From: Firmicutes bacterium UBA6113
GTDB taxonomy: Bacteria; Bacillota; Clostridia; Tissierellales; Sedimentibacteraceae
NCBI GenBank assembly: GCA_002422545.1
Contig: DIWF01000024.1
Location: 120,648-184,647, forward strand
Direction of reading: 5' to 3'
DNA length: 64,000 nt
Shown one piece after another: positions 42,612 through 50,240 of the stretch; the stretch's first letter is position 1, and each line of letters begins with the position of its first letter. The notes beneath the pieces are model-generated. The model did not search any database. It worked only from the letters and a program-made list of their open reading frames with translations, and was not told the DNA's origin. The translations under genes were made by a program, and so were the position numbers.

Positions 42612-42617
42612 ATTATA
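42612..42617 (-). promoter_or_regulatory. -10 box of the uvrA2 leader transcript
   Basis: TATAAT on the minus strand, 35 bp before the leader ORF. The -35 is weak (TATAAA at 17 bp), which suits a MerR-activated promoter. Confidence 0.4.
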
Positions 42618-42872
42618 TCATGTTTGCATCCCAATTTATACCATTTTCTAATTTAATGAAAACAATGGTTGATCCATCCACGACTATGCTTAATAGAATT
42701 GGTTCCCGCTTGTGTAAACATGTTTCTTTATTTCATAACAACTATTGTAATATTTTCCAAATTTTTATATAATTTACATTATACTAATATGAACAAATAA
42801 TAAATATAATTATACTATATTAATCACCCTTAAAACTATATTTGTTTTTTAGTTAGGTTTATAAAGGAGACC

Positions 42873-42950
42873 ATGAAGAGAAAGGATATGAAGTATGGAC
42901 AATTACTATGCCGAAAAATTAAATTCCCAAAAGTTGTTTCAGGTGTATGA
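42873..42950 (+). CDS. Short ORF overlapping the start of the methyltransferase gene
   Basis: 25 codons with AAAGGAG close to its ATG, beginning MKRKDMKYGQLLCRK and ending inside the methyltransferase gene in another frame. It may couple or limit translation of the downstream start. It could also be chance. Confidence 0.3.
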   Translation: MKRKDMKYGQLLCRKIKFPKVVSGV

Positions 42951-43563
42951 AACCCAAATTCCACGTGTCAAGCAGTATTTACAGGCAGAGATAGATTTTG
43001 TCAAGGGAAATCTATCAAACACACAAAGTGTTTTGGAGCTTGGAGCCGGATACGGCCGAATTATTAGGGAATTGGCTCCCTACTGCGGATCTATTGTCGG
43101 GATAGATATCTCGGTGGAAAGCGTTGAGTTAGGCAATGAGTACCTCAAGGACTACCCCAACGCGAGCATAGTTGCGATGGATGTTCACCGGATAAAATTT
43201 CCTAGGCCCTTTGATGTTATTTTGTGTCTGCAAAACGGATTGTCTGCCATGCGTGCTGATTCCACTGTCATTCACAAAATTCTTGATAGCGTGGCACCAG
43301 GTGGAACGGCTTATTTCAGTAGTTACAGCACTAAATTTTGGGATTTTCGTCTGAAATGGTTTGAGGAGCAGGCCTCCAAAAGGCTTTTGGGGAAAATTGA
43401 CTATAACGAAACCAAAGATGGTGTGATTATCTGCAGTGGGGGCTTTAAGGCGACGTTCCATTCAACCGAGGATTTTGAAAAAATTGGCGAAGAGTTGGGA
43501 TACCCCTATCAGGTGCAAGAGGTGGATGAGTCTAGCGTGTTTCTAATCGTCCATAAGACCTAA
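42895..43563 (+). CDS. Class-I SAM-dependent methyltransferase
   Basis: 222 residues, the first plus-strand gene. SAM motif I VLELGAGYGRIIREL near 46-60, acidic residue in VGIDISVES near 71-79 and motif IV-like FDVILCLQNGLSAM are clear. Small-molecule or protein methyltransferases of this size cannot be told apart by sequence. Start ATG has AAAGGAT upstream. It is isolated, facing the PNPOx gene, with a perfect hairpin in between. Confidence 0.88.
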   Translation: MDNYYAEKLNSQKLFQVYETQIPRVKQYLQAEIDFVKGNLSNTQSVLELGAGYGRIIRELAPYCGSIVGIDISVESVELGNEYLKDYPNASIVAMDVHRIKFPRPFDVILCLQNGLSAMRADSTVIHKILDSVAPGGTAYFSSYSTKFWDFRLKWFEEQASKRLLGKIDYNETKDGVIICSGGFKATFHSTEDFEKIGEELGYPYQVQEVDESSVFLIVHKT

Positions 43564-43702
43564 CTAAATTGTAAAGCAAGGGAAAATAGCCAAATTTATT
43601 CATAGGTCAGACAGCATATCAAATAAATTGTGATAAAACAGCAGACAGCCATATACCTGTCCGTGTCCCATTATGCAATCTTCCCTTGAATCCGCCTAAG
43701 GC

Positions 43703-43745
43703 ATCTATATATTCGATGCCATTTTTAAGCATCGAATATATAGAT
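43703..43745. repeat. Perfect 17-bp hairpin between convergent genes
   Basis: Arms 43703-43719 (ATCTATATATTCGATGC) and 43729-43745, loop of 9 bases. No U-tract, so it is not a standard terminator but may serve both converging genes. Confidence 0.6.
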
Positions 43746-43758
43746 ATGGCTTACCACA

Positions 43759-44250
43759 TTATTTAATTTTCCCTTCTTCAGTCTCCACTTTATTCACAAA
43801 GTCCATATTGTAGCGAACAGTACCGTGATCTTTAATTACCGTAGCTCTTGTGATACGGATTGCCAAAATAATGCAGTTTTCATCCTTTTCATTATTTGCG
43901 TCGTCATACCAATCGGCAAATGCTTCACGAAGTTTAGACCTTAACTCGGCATTTTTGGGGTCTAAAACCCACCCGAGACTTTCGCCGATTCCGTTTCCAG
44001 AAAACCACTCGAAACAAACCGCAAAGGCAACTTCTTGGTTTTGAGCTATCTGCTGCATTTTAGTTGATTTTGCCCAAGTAGTAACATAAAACACACCATC
44101 TTCATAATAAGCGTCCACATCACGGACGTAAGGACGGGGGTTACCATCAGCGTTCGGTTCCATTGCGATAGTCGAGAGAGAGATGATATTATCTTTTCCG
44201 TTGCCACACCTTTCCTCAATTATTTTTAATCCTTCTTCATACCTGCTCAT
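43759..44250 (-). CDS. Pyridoxamine-5'-phosphate-oxidase-like flavin-binding protein
   Basis: 163 residues with the split-barrel FMN-binding pattern: STIAMEPNADGNPRPYVRDVDAYYEDGVFYVTTWAKSTKMQQIAQNQEVAF is the typical N-terminal beta region. The second half carries an insertion (SGNGIGESLGWVLDPKNAELRSKLREAFADWYDD) seen in DUF447/heme-utilisation-like relatives. Such small proteins reduce or bind flavins or nitro compounds. No operon partner. Confidence 0.82.
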   Translation of the reverse strand: MSRYEEGLKIIEERCGNGKDNIISLSTIAMEPNADGNPRPYVRDVDAYYEDGVFYVTTWAKSTKMQQIAQNQEVAFAVCFEWFSGNGIGESLGWVLDPKNAELRSKLREAFADWYDDANNEKDENCIILAIRITRATVIKDHGTVRYNMDFVNKVETEEGKIK

Positions 44251-44809
44251 TTTTATTTCCTCCTCATAATATTAATAAATTCTCAGAATTTCTAGCTTTT
44301 ATTTTTCAAAGCTTTTCATCCCTGTATTTTTGAAATCATCGACTTTTTTCACAAATACTTCTCATTAATAAGGTATTTAAATAACAGTTTTCACTAATCT
44401 TTTTCCTATTTTACCATATCTTTCTCTTCAAGTCATTTATAAACTTTAGTAATAGTTCTGCTACGTGGCCGCGATAGAATTGGCTCCGACGATCCTGGTG
44501 CAAGAGTTTTAGTTCAAGCCCCTAAAAAAGGGGATAAAAAAAGAAAGGTATCTTCGTTTAAGAAAATACCCTGCTAATTTTCAGGATTCAGTTATTTTTA
44601 GTTCATAGATAAATTGCACAATATATAAAGAGTGAAGGTCAAGACTGGAAATTAACAACACTTAACCCGGAAAAATGTTTAGAAAATAATTAGATAGTGC
44701 AAATGTCTTAACACGCTAAACCATAATGGACTTTCACCGTCAGGCTGTCGCCGCATGGCACAAATAAATAGCGAATATATCCTAAGTATTACTCGCTATT
44801 TTTATATCA
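44251..44809. other. Intergenic region without a recognisable gene
   Basis: 559 bp. A 43-codon open stretch ending at 44577 (RGRDRIGSDDPGARVLVQAPK...) has no start codon and may be a gene remnant. The right end holds the terminator at 44763-44803. Nothing else stands out. Confidence 0.5.
44763..44803 (-). terminator. Terminator of the SLOG-family gene
   Basis: Minus strand AAATAGCGA ... TCGCTATTT followed by ATTTG, 7 bp after the stop codon. Confidence 0.7.
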
Positions 44810-45364
44810 TTAAATCATTGGTTGCATTAAGGTTTTATGTCTTCTTTCTTTTAAGATATGCTTACTACATATGTTACTTATAGATATAGACTTGCTTTCA
44901 GCATATTCTACTGTATATCTTGTTCCTCCGCAGCTTCCGTCATAATAGCAAATTAACCTTCTGCTGCAATCCACCATATACCTGTTTCTTTCATGATAAC
45001 ATCCGCTTTGATAATGTTTATTTAAAGTAATTACCTCATCACATTTGGACAAAATATTAAAATACCTTTCCCTATCCTGTGTTTTCCATCCTGACGCTTG
45101 CTCTTCAAACGGTACTACTGCAACAAGGTTAATATTAACAGGATCTGTACGTCTTACTATTTGCTTTCGTAATAAAACCTGTTCTGCACAAATTAAGTCA
45201 AATCCATAACATGCACCAAACATAAATGTGTCATAGCCATCTGATATTGCTTTATTAATTTCATAATTCAAGCTTTGTATCATTAAATTAAATTCATTCC
45301 TACTTTTAGGCAATTTTTCAGTTCTATGACCGCTAAAGCATAGAGTTTTATTTTTATCCGCCAT
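44810..45364 (-). CDS. DUF1273/SLOG-family protein (YpsA-like)
   Basis: 184 residues. The N-terminal CFSGHRTEKLPKS is the hallmark of DUF1273, and FMFGACYGFDLICAEQVL is its Rossmann-like nucleotide site. SLOG proteins are thought to bind nucleotide-derived ligands; many are encoded on mobile elements and near defence genes, others (YpsA, GpsB partners) affect cell division. It is divergent from the XRE gene across a region with an 18-bp perfect inverted repeat. Confidence 0.85.
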   Translation of the reverse strand: MADKNKTLCFSGHRTEKLPKSRNEFNLMIQSLNYEINKAISDGYDTFMFGACYGFDLICAEQVLLRKQIVRRTDPVNINLVAVVPFEEQASGWKTQDRERYFNILSKCDEVITLNKHYQSGCYHERNRYMVDCSRRLICYYDGSCGGTRYTVEYAESKSISISNICSKHILKERRHKTLMQPMI

Positions 45365-45397
45365 AGTCTCTCTCCTACATAAATTATAGTAATATTC

Positions 45398-45439
45398 ATA
45401 GCATAATTATTAACGCCACATCGTTAATAATTATGCTAT
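45398..45439. promoter_or_regulatory. Perfect 18-bp inverted repeat in the SLOG/XRE divergent region
   Basis: Arms 45398-45415 (ATAGCATAATTATTAACG) and 45422-45439, separated by 6 bp. Two further AACGAT copies follow at about 45445 and 45458. Probably the operator of the neighbouring XRE protein. Confidence 0.65.
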
Positions 45440-45525
45440 TGGTTAACGATTTTGTCAACGATGTATCGGTAATTATTTTATTAATATTCTGTTATACTTT
45501 TAATATAAATTAAGAGGTGTGAATT

Positions 45526-45765
45526 ATGACTATTAAAAAAGCAATTTCTCAAAGAATATTGCAACTATGTCAAGAAAATAATATAACAATAAATAAGCTT
45601 TCAACAATATCTGGCATCACGCAATCAACCTTAAATGATATTGTATACGGTAAAAGCAAAAATCCAACAATTAAAACTATATATTATATTTGTTTTGGTT
45701 TAAAAATAGATATGAAAGACTTTTTCGATTCTGAGTTGTTTCAAGATATTACTGATAACGATTGA
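45526..45765 (+). CDS. XRE-family helix-turn-helix regulator
   Basis: 79 residues, almost all HTH: QRILQLCQENNITINKLSTISGITQSTLNDIVYGKSKNPTIKTIYYICFGLKIDMKDFFD. Start ATG has GAGGTG upstream and a TATACTTTTAATATAA region before it. Likely represses its own promoter and the divergent SLOG gene through the inverted repeat. Confidence 0.88.
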   Translation: MTIKKAISQRILQLCQENNITINKLSTISGITQSTLNDIVYGKSKNPTIKTIYYICFGLKIDMKDFFDSELFQDITDND

Positions 45766-45845
45766 TTTGTTACATAATAAAAACAGCCAAAAACACACGG
45801 CTATTGATTTACAATATATTCTCTTCTATTTAAAAATGATTCATT

Positions 45846-45990
45846 TTGTATGTTATATCTAAAAATTATGTCTCTGCACTAGTGTTTTTTGCAAAAAATA
45901 GTGGTCAAAATCGTGCATTTTTTGCTCCGATTTTAGCCCCTTTCTTGTCTTCAAACCACTTTATGTTGTGGTCAAACTTTATAACAGGAG
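45846..45990. repeat. Intergenic repeat copy A
   Basis: Contains GCAAAAAATAGTGGTC, CATTTTTTGCTCCGATTTT and AAACCACTTTATGTTGTGGT in that order. Copy B at 48838-48937 has related segments in the same order. Both end in an ACCAC...GTGGT dyad. Confidence 0.5.
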
Positions 45991-46083
45991 ACAGGTTTTG
46001 TGTCAAAGGTGAAAAATATCTTATAGCCATATTAAAGCTTTTAACTGAGCTGACGTTTTCACAACAATACCTTCAAATAGTTA

Positions 46084-46356
46084 TTATACAATAACACTTA
46101 GGCTGTCTGTTTCCGCATCTACCTCCATCAATGTGATTCCTTCAAGTAAATGCATATACGTCCTATAGTAGTACTCAGCCAATGTTTCAGTTTTTTTGGG
46201 ATAACGTGACTTTTTTATCACAATTATTTTTTTAGTATACTCCGGCAAATAACTCATATAAAACACAGCTTCATTAAGTGCTCCTATAAACATCGCAATA
46301 TATAAAGAATGTGAGCAAAGATTATGCTGCAGTAGATATAGCAATATATCCCGCAA
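46084..46356 (-). CDS. Hypothetical protein, possibly a gene fragment
   Basis: 90 codons from a TTG without a ribosome site. The sequence (TKKIIVIKKSRYPKKTETLAEYYYRTYMHLLEG) has natural composition and the segment YYYRTYMHLLEGITLMEVDAE looks protein-like, but I recognise no family. It may be the C-terminal remnant of a larger gene. Confidence 0.35.
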   Translation of the reverse strand: MRDILLYLLQHNLCSHSLYIAMFIGALNEAVFYMSYLPEYTKKIIVIKKSRYPKKTETLAEYYYRTYMHLLEGITLMEVDAETDSLSVIV

Positions 46357-46955
46357 AAATAACTAACTCCCCGAATTTAAAAGAATAATTAACAAAGTTA
46401 TAATTAGCACATAATAATATGGTATGAGCACAAGGCCTCGGCAAAATTAAGTAAAATATGTAAAATTATGCAAAATTCAAAAATTTTAAGTCACTTTAAA
46501 TAGCGCTTTTTATCCGTATGAGGCAAGCATTCAAGATTTACGAATAACGCATTTCGATTTTCTATTGAAATCATGCGATTATAGATTTAAAAAGCACCAT
46601 TGCAAATTTATACCTATTATGGAAATTACATTCAGAAATCCAGGGGATTCGCTCTGAAGGAGAATAAATCAATTACATTATCAAATCTATCAAGATAATT
46701 AAAAATGCAAGTAATTTTTCTGTTCAACTATATTATCTAATTGTACTTCAGATCGATATAAACGCACAATAGTGATTTCCTCAAAAATTTTATAACAAAA
46801 TCTTATGCGTATTCCAAATAAAAATACACACATGTAAAATTTCTGTTTTCTAATAAATAACAGGTAGCTCATTAGAATAATGTAATTAATTTCGGCTATA
46901 CGTCAAATTGCAATTTGGGTAGGTACAACTTATATCAAGAAGTCGCATAACGCCG
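46357..46955. other. AT-rich intergenic region
   Basis: 599 bp in which I see no supported gene, repeat or RNA. A 44-codon ATG frame (46699-46833) has no ribosome site. Confidence 0.5.
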
Positions 46956-47516
46956 CTACATGGGCTTTAAATTTTTATTGAGCCTTTCTACCATCCAGGA
47001 AAAGCGTTTGGCACGCCCTGCGTCTGTCTTTGCGTCAAGATATGCCCGTGTATAGGTTTTCTGAACGGATGAAGACATCGACATAAAATTGGAGTAGGCA
47101 GGGTCAAAGCCTTTTAACATAGCGGCTATCAACACAATCTGTTCCTCCGTAATTGTCACCGGTTTTGCGGTGTTCCACTGTCCATTTTGCTTGGCTTCTT
47201 CAATTTTGCGCCTGCCGTGGTCGGTCATGATTCCCTGCTGCTCCAGTTGCTTTACCAATGCCTTGTTCTTCTCTGACCACTTACTGTTATCTCTGCGTAA
47301 AGAAAAATATTTTTTATAAGTCTTGTTATCAATGCTTTGCATTTGCCCGTCAATCCATCCAAAACAAAGTGCTTCCTCAAGCGCTTCACTTGCGGTTATT
47401 GTTTCCGGGCCGCCTGCCTTGCCAAATAGCAGCCAAATGCCGTCACTGGATAGGCAATTCGCTGATAGCCATTTTCTAAATTCTTCCCGATTGGGAAATT
47501 GCAGTATTTCACCCAT
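46956..47516 (-). CDS. YdeI/OmdA-family protein
   Basis: 186 residues from the ATG preceded by AAAGGAGGG; an earlier frame of 14 residues has no site. EILQFPNREEFRKWLSANCLSSDGIWLLFGK and EALCFGWIDGQMQSIDNKTYKKYFSLRRDNSKWSEKNKALVKQLEQQG are the YdeI hallmark segments. The family has been linked to bacteriocin or peptide tolerance in a few bacteria; here no partner gene is seen. Confidence 0.88.
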   Translation of the reverse strand: MGEILQFPNREEFRKWLSANCLSSDGIWLLFGKAGGPETITASEALEEALCFGWIDGQMQSIDNKTYKKYFSLRRDNSKWSEKNKALVKQLEQQGIMTDHGRRKIEEAKQNGQWNTAKPVTITEEQIVLIAAMLKGFDPAYSNFMSMSSSVQKTYTRAYLDAKTDAGRAKRFSWMVERLNKNLKPM

Positions 47517-47581
47517 AGGGCTCCCTCCTTTATTTCGCCTTCTCTGCCAAAGACGCACTTGAACAAATTCTAATTTTTCAG

Positions 47582-47995
47582 CTATATCATCATGAACATA
47601 CCTGCACCGTCATGTTCGCAAGGCCGCTTTTCAAAACCAAACTTTTCATAAAATCTTTCTTTTCCCTTCGAGCTTATCAACTCTATACTAACCCTATATC
47701 CGTTTGATAAGTTGTTTTTGATTGTAGCAATAATTGTGTTCATCAATAGTTTCCCATTTCCTTGACTTTGGCTTTGGGGTAAAGCAACAAAATCTTTAAC
47801 GTAAAAGCTCATTGCCCGGTCACCTAAGAGTCGTGCCATCCCAATCAATTTGTTATCTTCATATAAACTAAATGTACATATCGAATAATCCAGAGCAATC
47901 TTTATCTACTCTACACCAGGAGACTCCCAACCAACACTATTAAATAATGCACTAAATTCTTCGGGTTTTAATTGATTAAGTTCTACTTTCTTCAA
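47582..47995 (-). pseudogene. GNAT N-acetyltransferase interrupted by an in-frame TAG
   Basis: Starts at a TTG (47993-47995) with GAGGAGG ahead: KKVELNQLKPEEFSALFNSVGWES..., then TAG at 47906-47908, then IKIALDYSICTFSLYEDNKLIGMARLLGD and on to FYEKFGFEKRP. Both halves are in one frame and together make a normal 137-codon acetyltransferase. A single-base nonsense change of a Lys or Gln codon is the simplest reading. The part after the stop has an internal ATG but no ribosome site. Confidence 0.85.
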
Positions 47996-48145
47996 CGTAA
48001 TTTCCTCCTCTTATACATTGCAATTTGTCAGTTTCGCATTATGCTCATTACAGGAAGTTAAAATAGTTCCATTCGTAGTATCTGTCGAGGGTAAATAATA
48101 AAAACTAATCGTTACTTCGCATTCTTACGATAATGCGTTTCTGCG

Positions 48146-48370
48146 TTATAAAGCCTTACTCAAATAAATCATATCCACTAATTGAATACCGTTATCAAAC
48201 ATTGGGTGGTCATAATTGTCTATGAAAAAGTCCTTAACCCTATGCGAGATCCTAAAACCGTTTTTTTCGTAAAACCGTAATATCCATGGGCTGTCACCTG
48301 TGCCCACAATCATAGTCGTTTACCTGCCTTTGAACTGCTTTTTGTTTTCGCAAATACTTTTTATCTCCAA
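48146..48370 (-). pseudogene. GNAT N-acetyltransferase with an internal deletion
   Basis: The 5' end (GGAGGGTGCATT, then MEIKSICENKKQFKGR) stops after 16 codons. Four bases later a frame MIVGTGDSPWILRFYEKNGF... ends with IDNYDHPMFDNGIQLVDMIYL, the C terminus of a GNAT family known for that motif. About 80 codons of the middle, with the acetyl-CoA site, are missing. Non-functional remnant. Confidence 0.8.
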
Positions 48371-48421
48371 AATGCACCCTCCAATCTTTTTCCTTTAGTA
48401 ATCGCATCATTCATTTATATT

Positions 48422-48646
48422 TTATATACATAGGTCTTGGCTCATTATCCCAATACTGCTTTTTAAGAGAGTTGCAATATCATTAGCTTGCTTTTCCTTT
48501 CGCGAAGTACAGTAAATGATGTTTGCTCCTTGTTGTTGCCACGCCTTAATAATTTTCACTGCGTTTCCAATAGGGACATAGGTATTATGATTATATAATG
48601 AAAACCATGATTTCGGCTTTAAAATGGTTCCCTCTACAAATATCAT
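48422..48646 (-). pseudogene. Truncated gene (N-terminal part of a HAD-like protein)
   Basis: 74 codons: MIFVEGTILKPKSWFSLYNHN...AVKIIKAWQQQGANIIYCTSRKEKQANDIATLLKS. The GANIIYCTSR segment resembles the Thr/Ser-containing second HAD-like motif. The reading then loses resemblance (SIGIMSQDLCI) and stops, so the family's second half appears to be lost. From memory full-length relatives are about 130 residues. Confidence 0.55.
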
Positions 48647-49081
48647 TATCGTTTAATTATTATGTTCTTTTCATTTAATAAAATCTTTTTCATAATGCTA
48701 CCTTTTAAATTCCTATTTGTATTTCTAATTTATTAATTTTTTATATCATTACAATAAAAATAATTTTTCTTTAACTCACATGAGTAAATGGCTATAAAAG
48801 TTCTCTATTTTCCTAAAAGCTATTATGTCATCCATATTTCCTTCAAAAAATCAGGGCAAAAAAAACGGTGTTTTTTGTCCATTTTTTACCCTGTTTTTTT
48901 GGTCTCGAACCACAATATATTGTGGTCAACGCCTACTTATTGCCCTCAAAACCACAAGACGTCATCATTATCACAGTCTCAACATGCCTTGTGGCGGTGA
49001 TAATGATGACAATTGCACCTAATAACCCCTTGGTGTCATGGTGTATTTTCAATAATTCCAATGCTCAATCCTTATTTTTAG
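48647..49081. other. Intergenic region with repeat copy B and a long hairpin
   Basis: 435 bp. Holds repeat copy B with the 18-bp palindrome ACCACAATATATTGTGGT (48838-48937) and a hairpin with 14-bp perfect arms (48961-48974 and 48997-49010). No supported gene. Confidence 0.6.
48961..49010. repeat. Hairpin with 14-bp perfect arms
   Basis: GTCATCATTATCAC and GTGATAATGATGAC enclose a 22-base loop with a smaller internal complementarity. No U-tract. About 70 bp beyond the stop codon of the next minus-strand gene. Confidence 0.55.
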
Positions 49082-49900
49082 TTATATCATAGGCGATGGC
49101 TGTAATATGCCATCGATTGTGTTTATTAGCTTTTCAATGTAAGGGAACAGAACTTCATCATCAAAATCTCTGAGCTCTTCAATTGCCTTTTCTAGAGAAA
49201 AAGAATATCTCACATCACTTATATCTGATGCCAGCTGAGTAACTTCACCTGTACTCTTGTTTTCCATATAAAATCCCATGATTCTTCCAGGACTCAATTG
49301 CTCAATTTCAAGATATGCCGGCCTTCCTTTATGCTTGCAAAAATTATATCTTTTTCTGATTTCCAAAGAACTAAATTGATTCCAAAAGTCTATAATCTGG
49401 TCTATTGCTGGAGCAAATTCTGGACACATATTCTTCAAGTATATAAATGGATTTGTTTCTGCGGTTGGTGATGTAACATTTCGCTCTGCACTTCTAAGCA
49501 ATTCAGCAGCTTCCTCAATGGACTTGATTCCATCCATATTGACCCTCTGCCCATTTTGGCTGCAAGCGAATTCAACTGCCACATAACATGAAGTCCAAGA
49601 TAAATCTACTATAGCATTATAGTAGAACAACGCAGCCTCATAAAAATAAGACCTGAAAATTAATTTGAACGCTTTATCCGCTACTTCATTCTCAACAGGA
49701 TTAAACCAATGATTCCAATCATTAGTTTCTGTTTCACGTATAAAGATCCTTGCAGCTGAATACTGATCTACAAGTTCTTTCTGCTTTGCTCTAAAAAAGA
49801 CATCTTTATTGTTTGGAAGTTTTGCGCCAATCAAATTAAACTTAAAACTTGAAGGTTTATCCAACGAGAAAATATCAGTCCTAAATTCCAATATAATCAC
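49082..49900 (-). CDS. Hypothetical protein at the edge of the defence region
   Basis: 272 residues if the GTG start is used; a TTG 12 bp later is better spaced from AAAGG. I do not recognise a family. It is soluble, without signal or membrane segment. SYFYEAALFYYNAIVDLSWTSCYVAVEFACSQ and KRYNFCKHKGRPAYLEIEQ have conserved-looking aromatic and cysteine residues. It stands 12 bp after a broken small gene and before the STAND gene, so it may be part of the same accessory block. Confidence 0.65.
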   Translation of the reverse strand: MIILEFRTDIFSLDKPSSFKFNLIGAKLPNNKDVFFRAKQKELVDQYSAARIFIRETETNDWNHWFNPVENEVADKAFKLIFRSYFYEAALFYYNAIVDLSWTSCYVAVEFACSQNGQRVNMDGIKSIEEAAELLRSAERNVTSPTAETNPFIYLKNMCPEFAPAIDQIIDFWNQFSSLEIRKRYNFCKHKGRPAYLEIEQLSPGRIMGFYMENKSTGEVTQLASDISDVRYSFSLEKAIEELRDFDDEVLFPYIEKLINTIDGILQPSPMI

Positions 49901-49912
49901 CCTTTCATACTA

Positions 49913-50179
49913 TCATTCTACTTCTGCAAGCATTTCTTTTACCTCATCGAACTCCCCAATTGAATCCAATGTTTTAATACCATCTACAGTCATGGTTGAA
50001 TCATCCTTGTTTGCCAGTTTACTTAATACACAATATGCTACTCCGCATCCTTCACAAAATCACCATACACAATTAAAATTTGTTTTCTTTACTTCTTCTT
50101 GAATGATAACCGCATAATATTCTTTGTCGCTAAATGGTAAAATGATGTCATGGACACATAATATGTCCTTGGTGGTAGG
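49913..50179 (-). pseudogene. Small gene remnant with an in-frame TGA
   Basis: An 88-codon open stretch bounded upstream by TGA (50180-50182) and interrupted by TGA at 50060-50062. It reads DIILPFSDKEYYAVIIQEEVKK, then NCVW, stop, FCEGCGVAYCVLSKLANKDDS to the end at 49913. Both sides look coding and cysteine-rich. No start codon is visible, so it is probably decayed; a selenocysteine is possible in principle. Confidence 0.5.
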
Positions 50180-50240
50180 TCATATTTCTGAAAAAACATT
50201 ACCTATAATTTAATAATCATCATCCCCATGAATTTATGCA

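Noticed and set aside
44449..44577. Open stretch reading RGRDRIGSDDPGARVLVQ
   Set aside because: No start codon and no family match; at most a remnant, so not called as a gene.
46699..46833. 44-codon minus-strand ORF
   Set aside because: Begins with ATG but has no ribosome site and no recognisable similarity; likely chance in AT-rich DNA.
47906..47908. Pyrrolysine read-through of the TAG codon
   Set aside because: Acetyltransferases of this family do not need pyrrolysine and no pyl gene is in the window; nonsense mutation is simpler.
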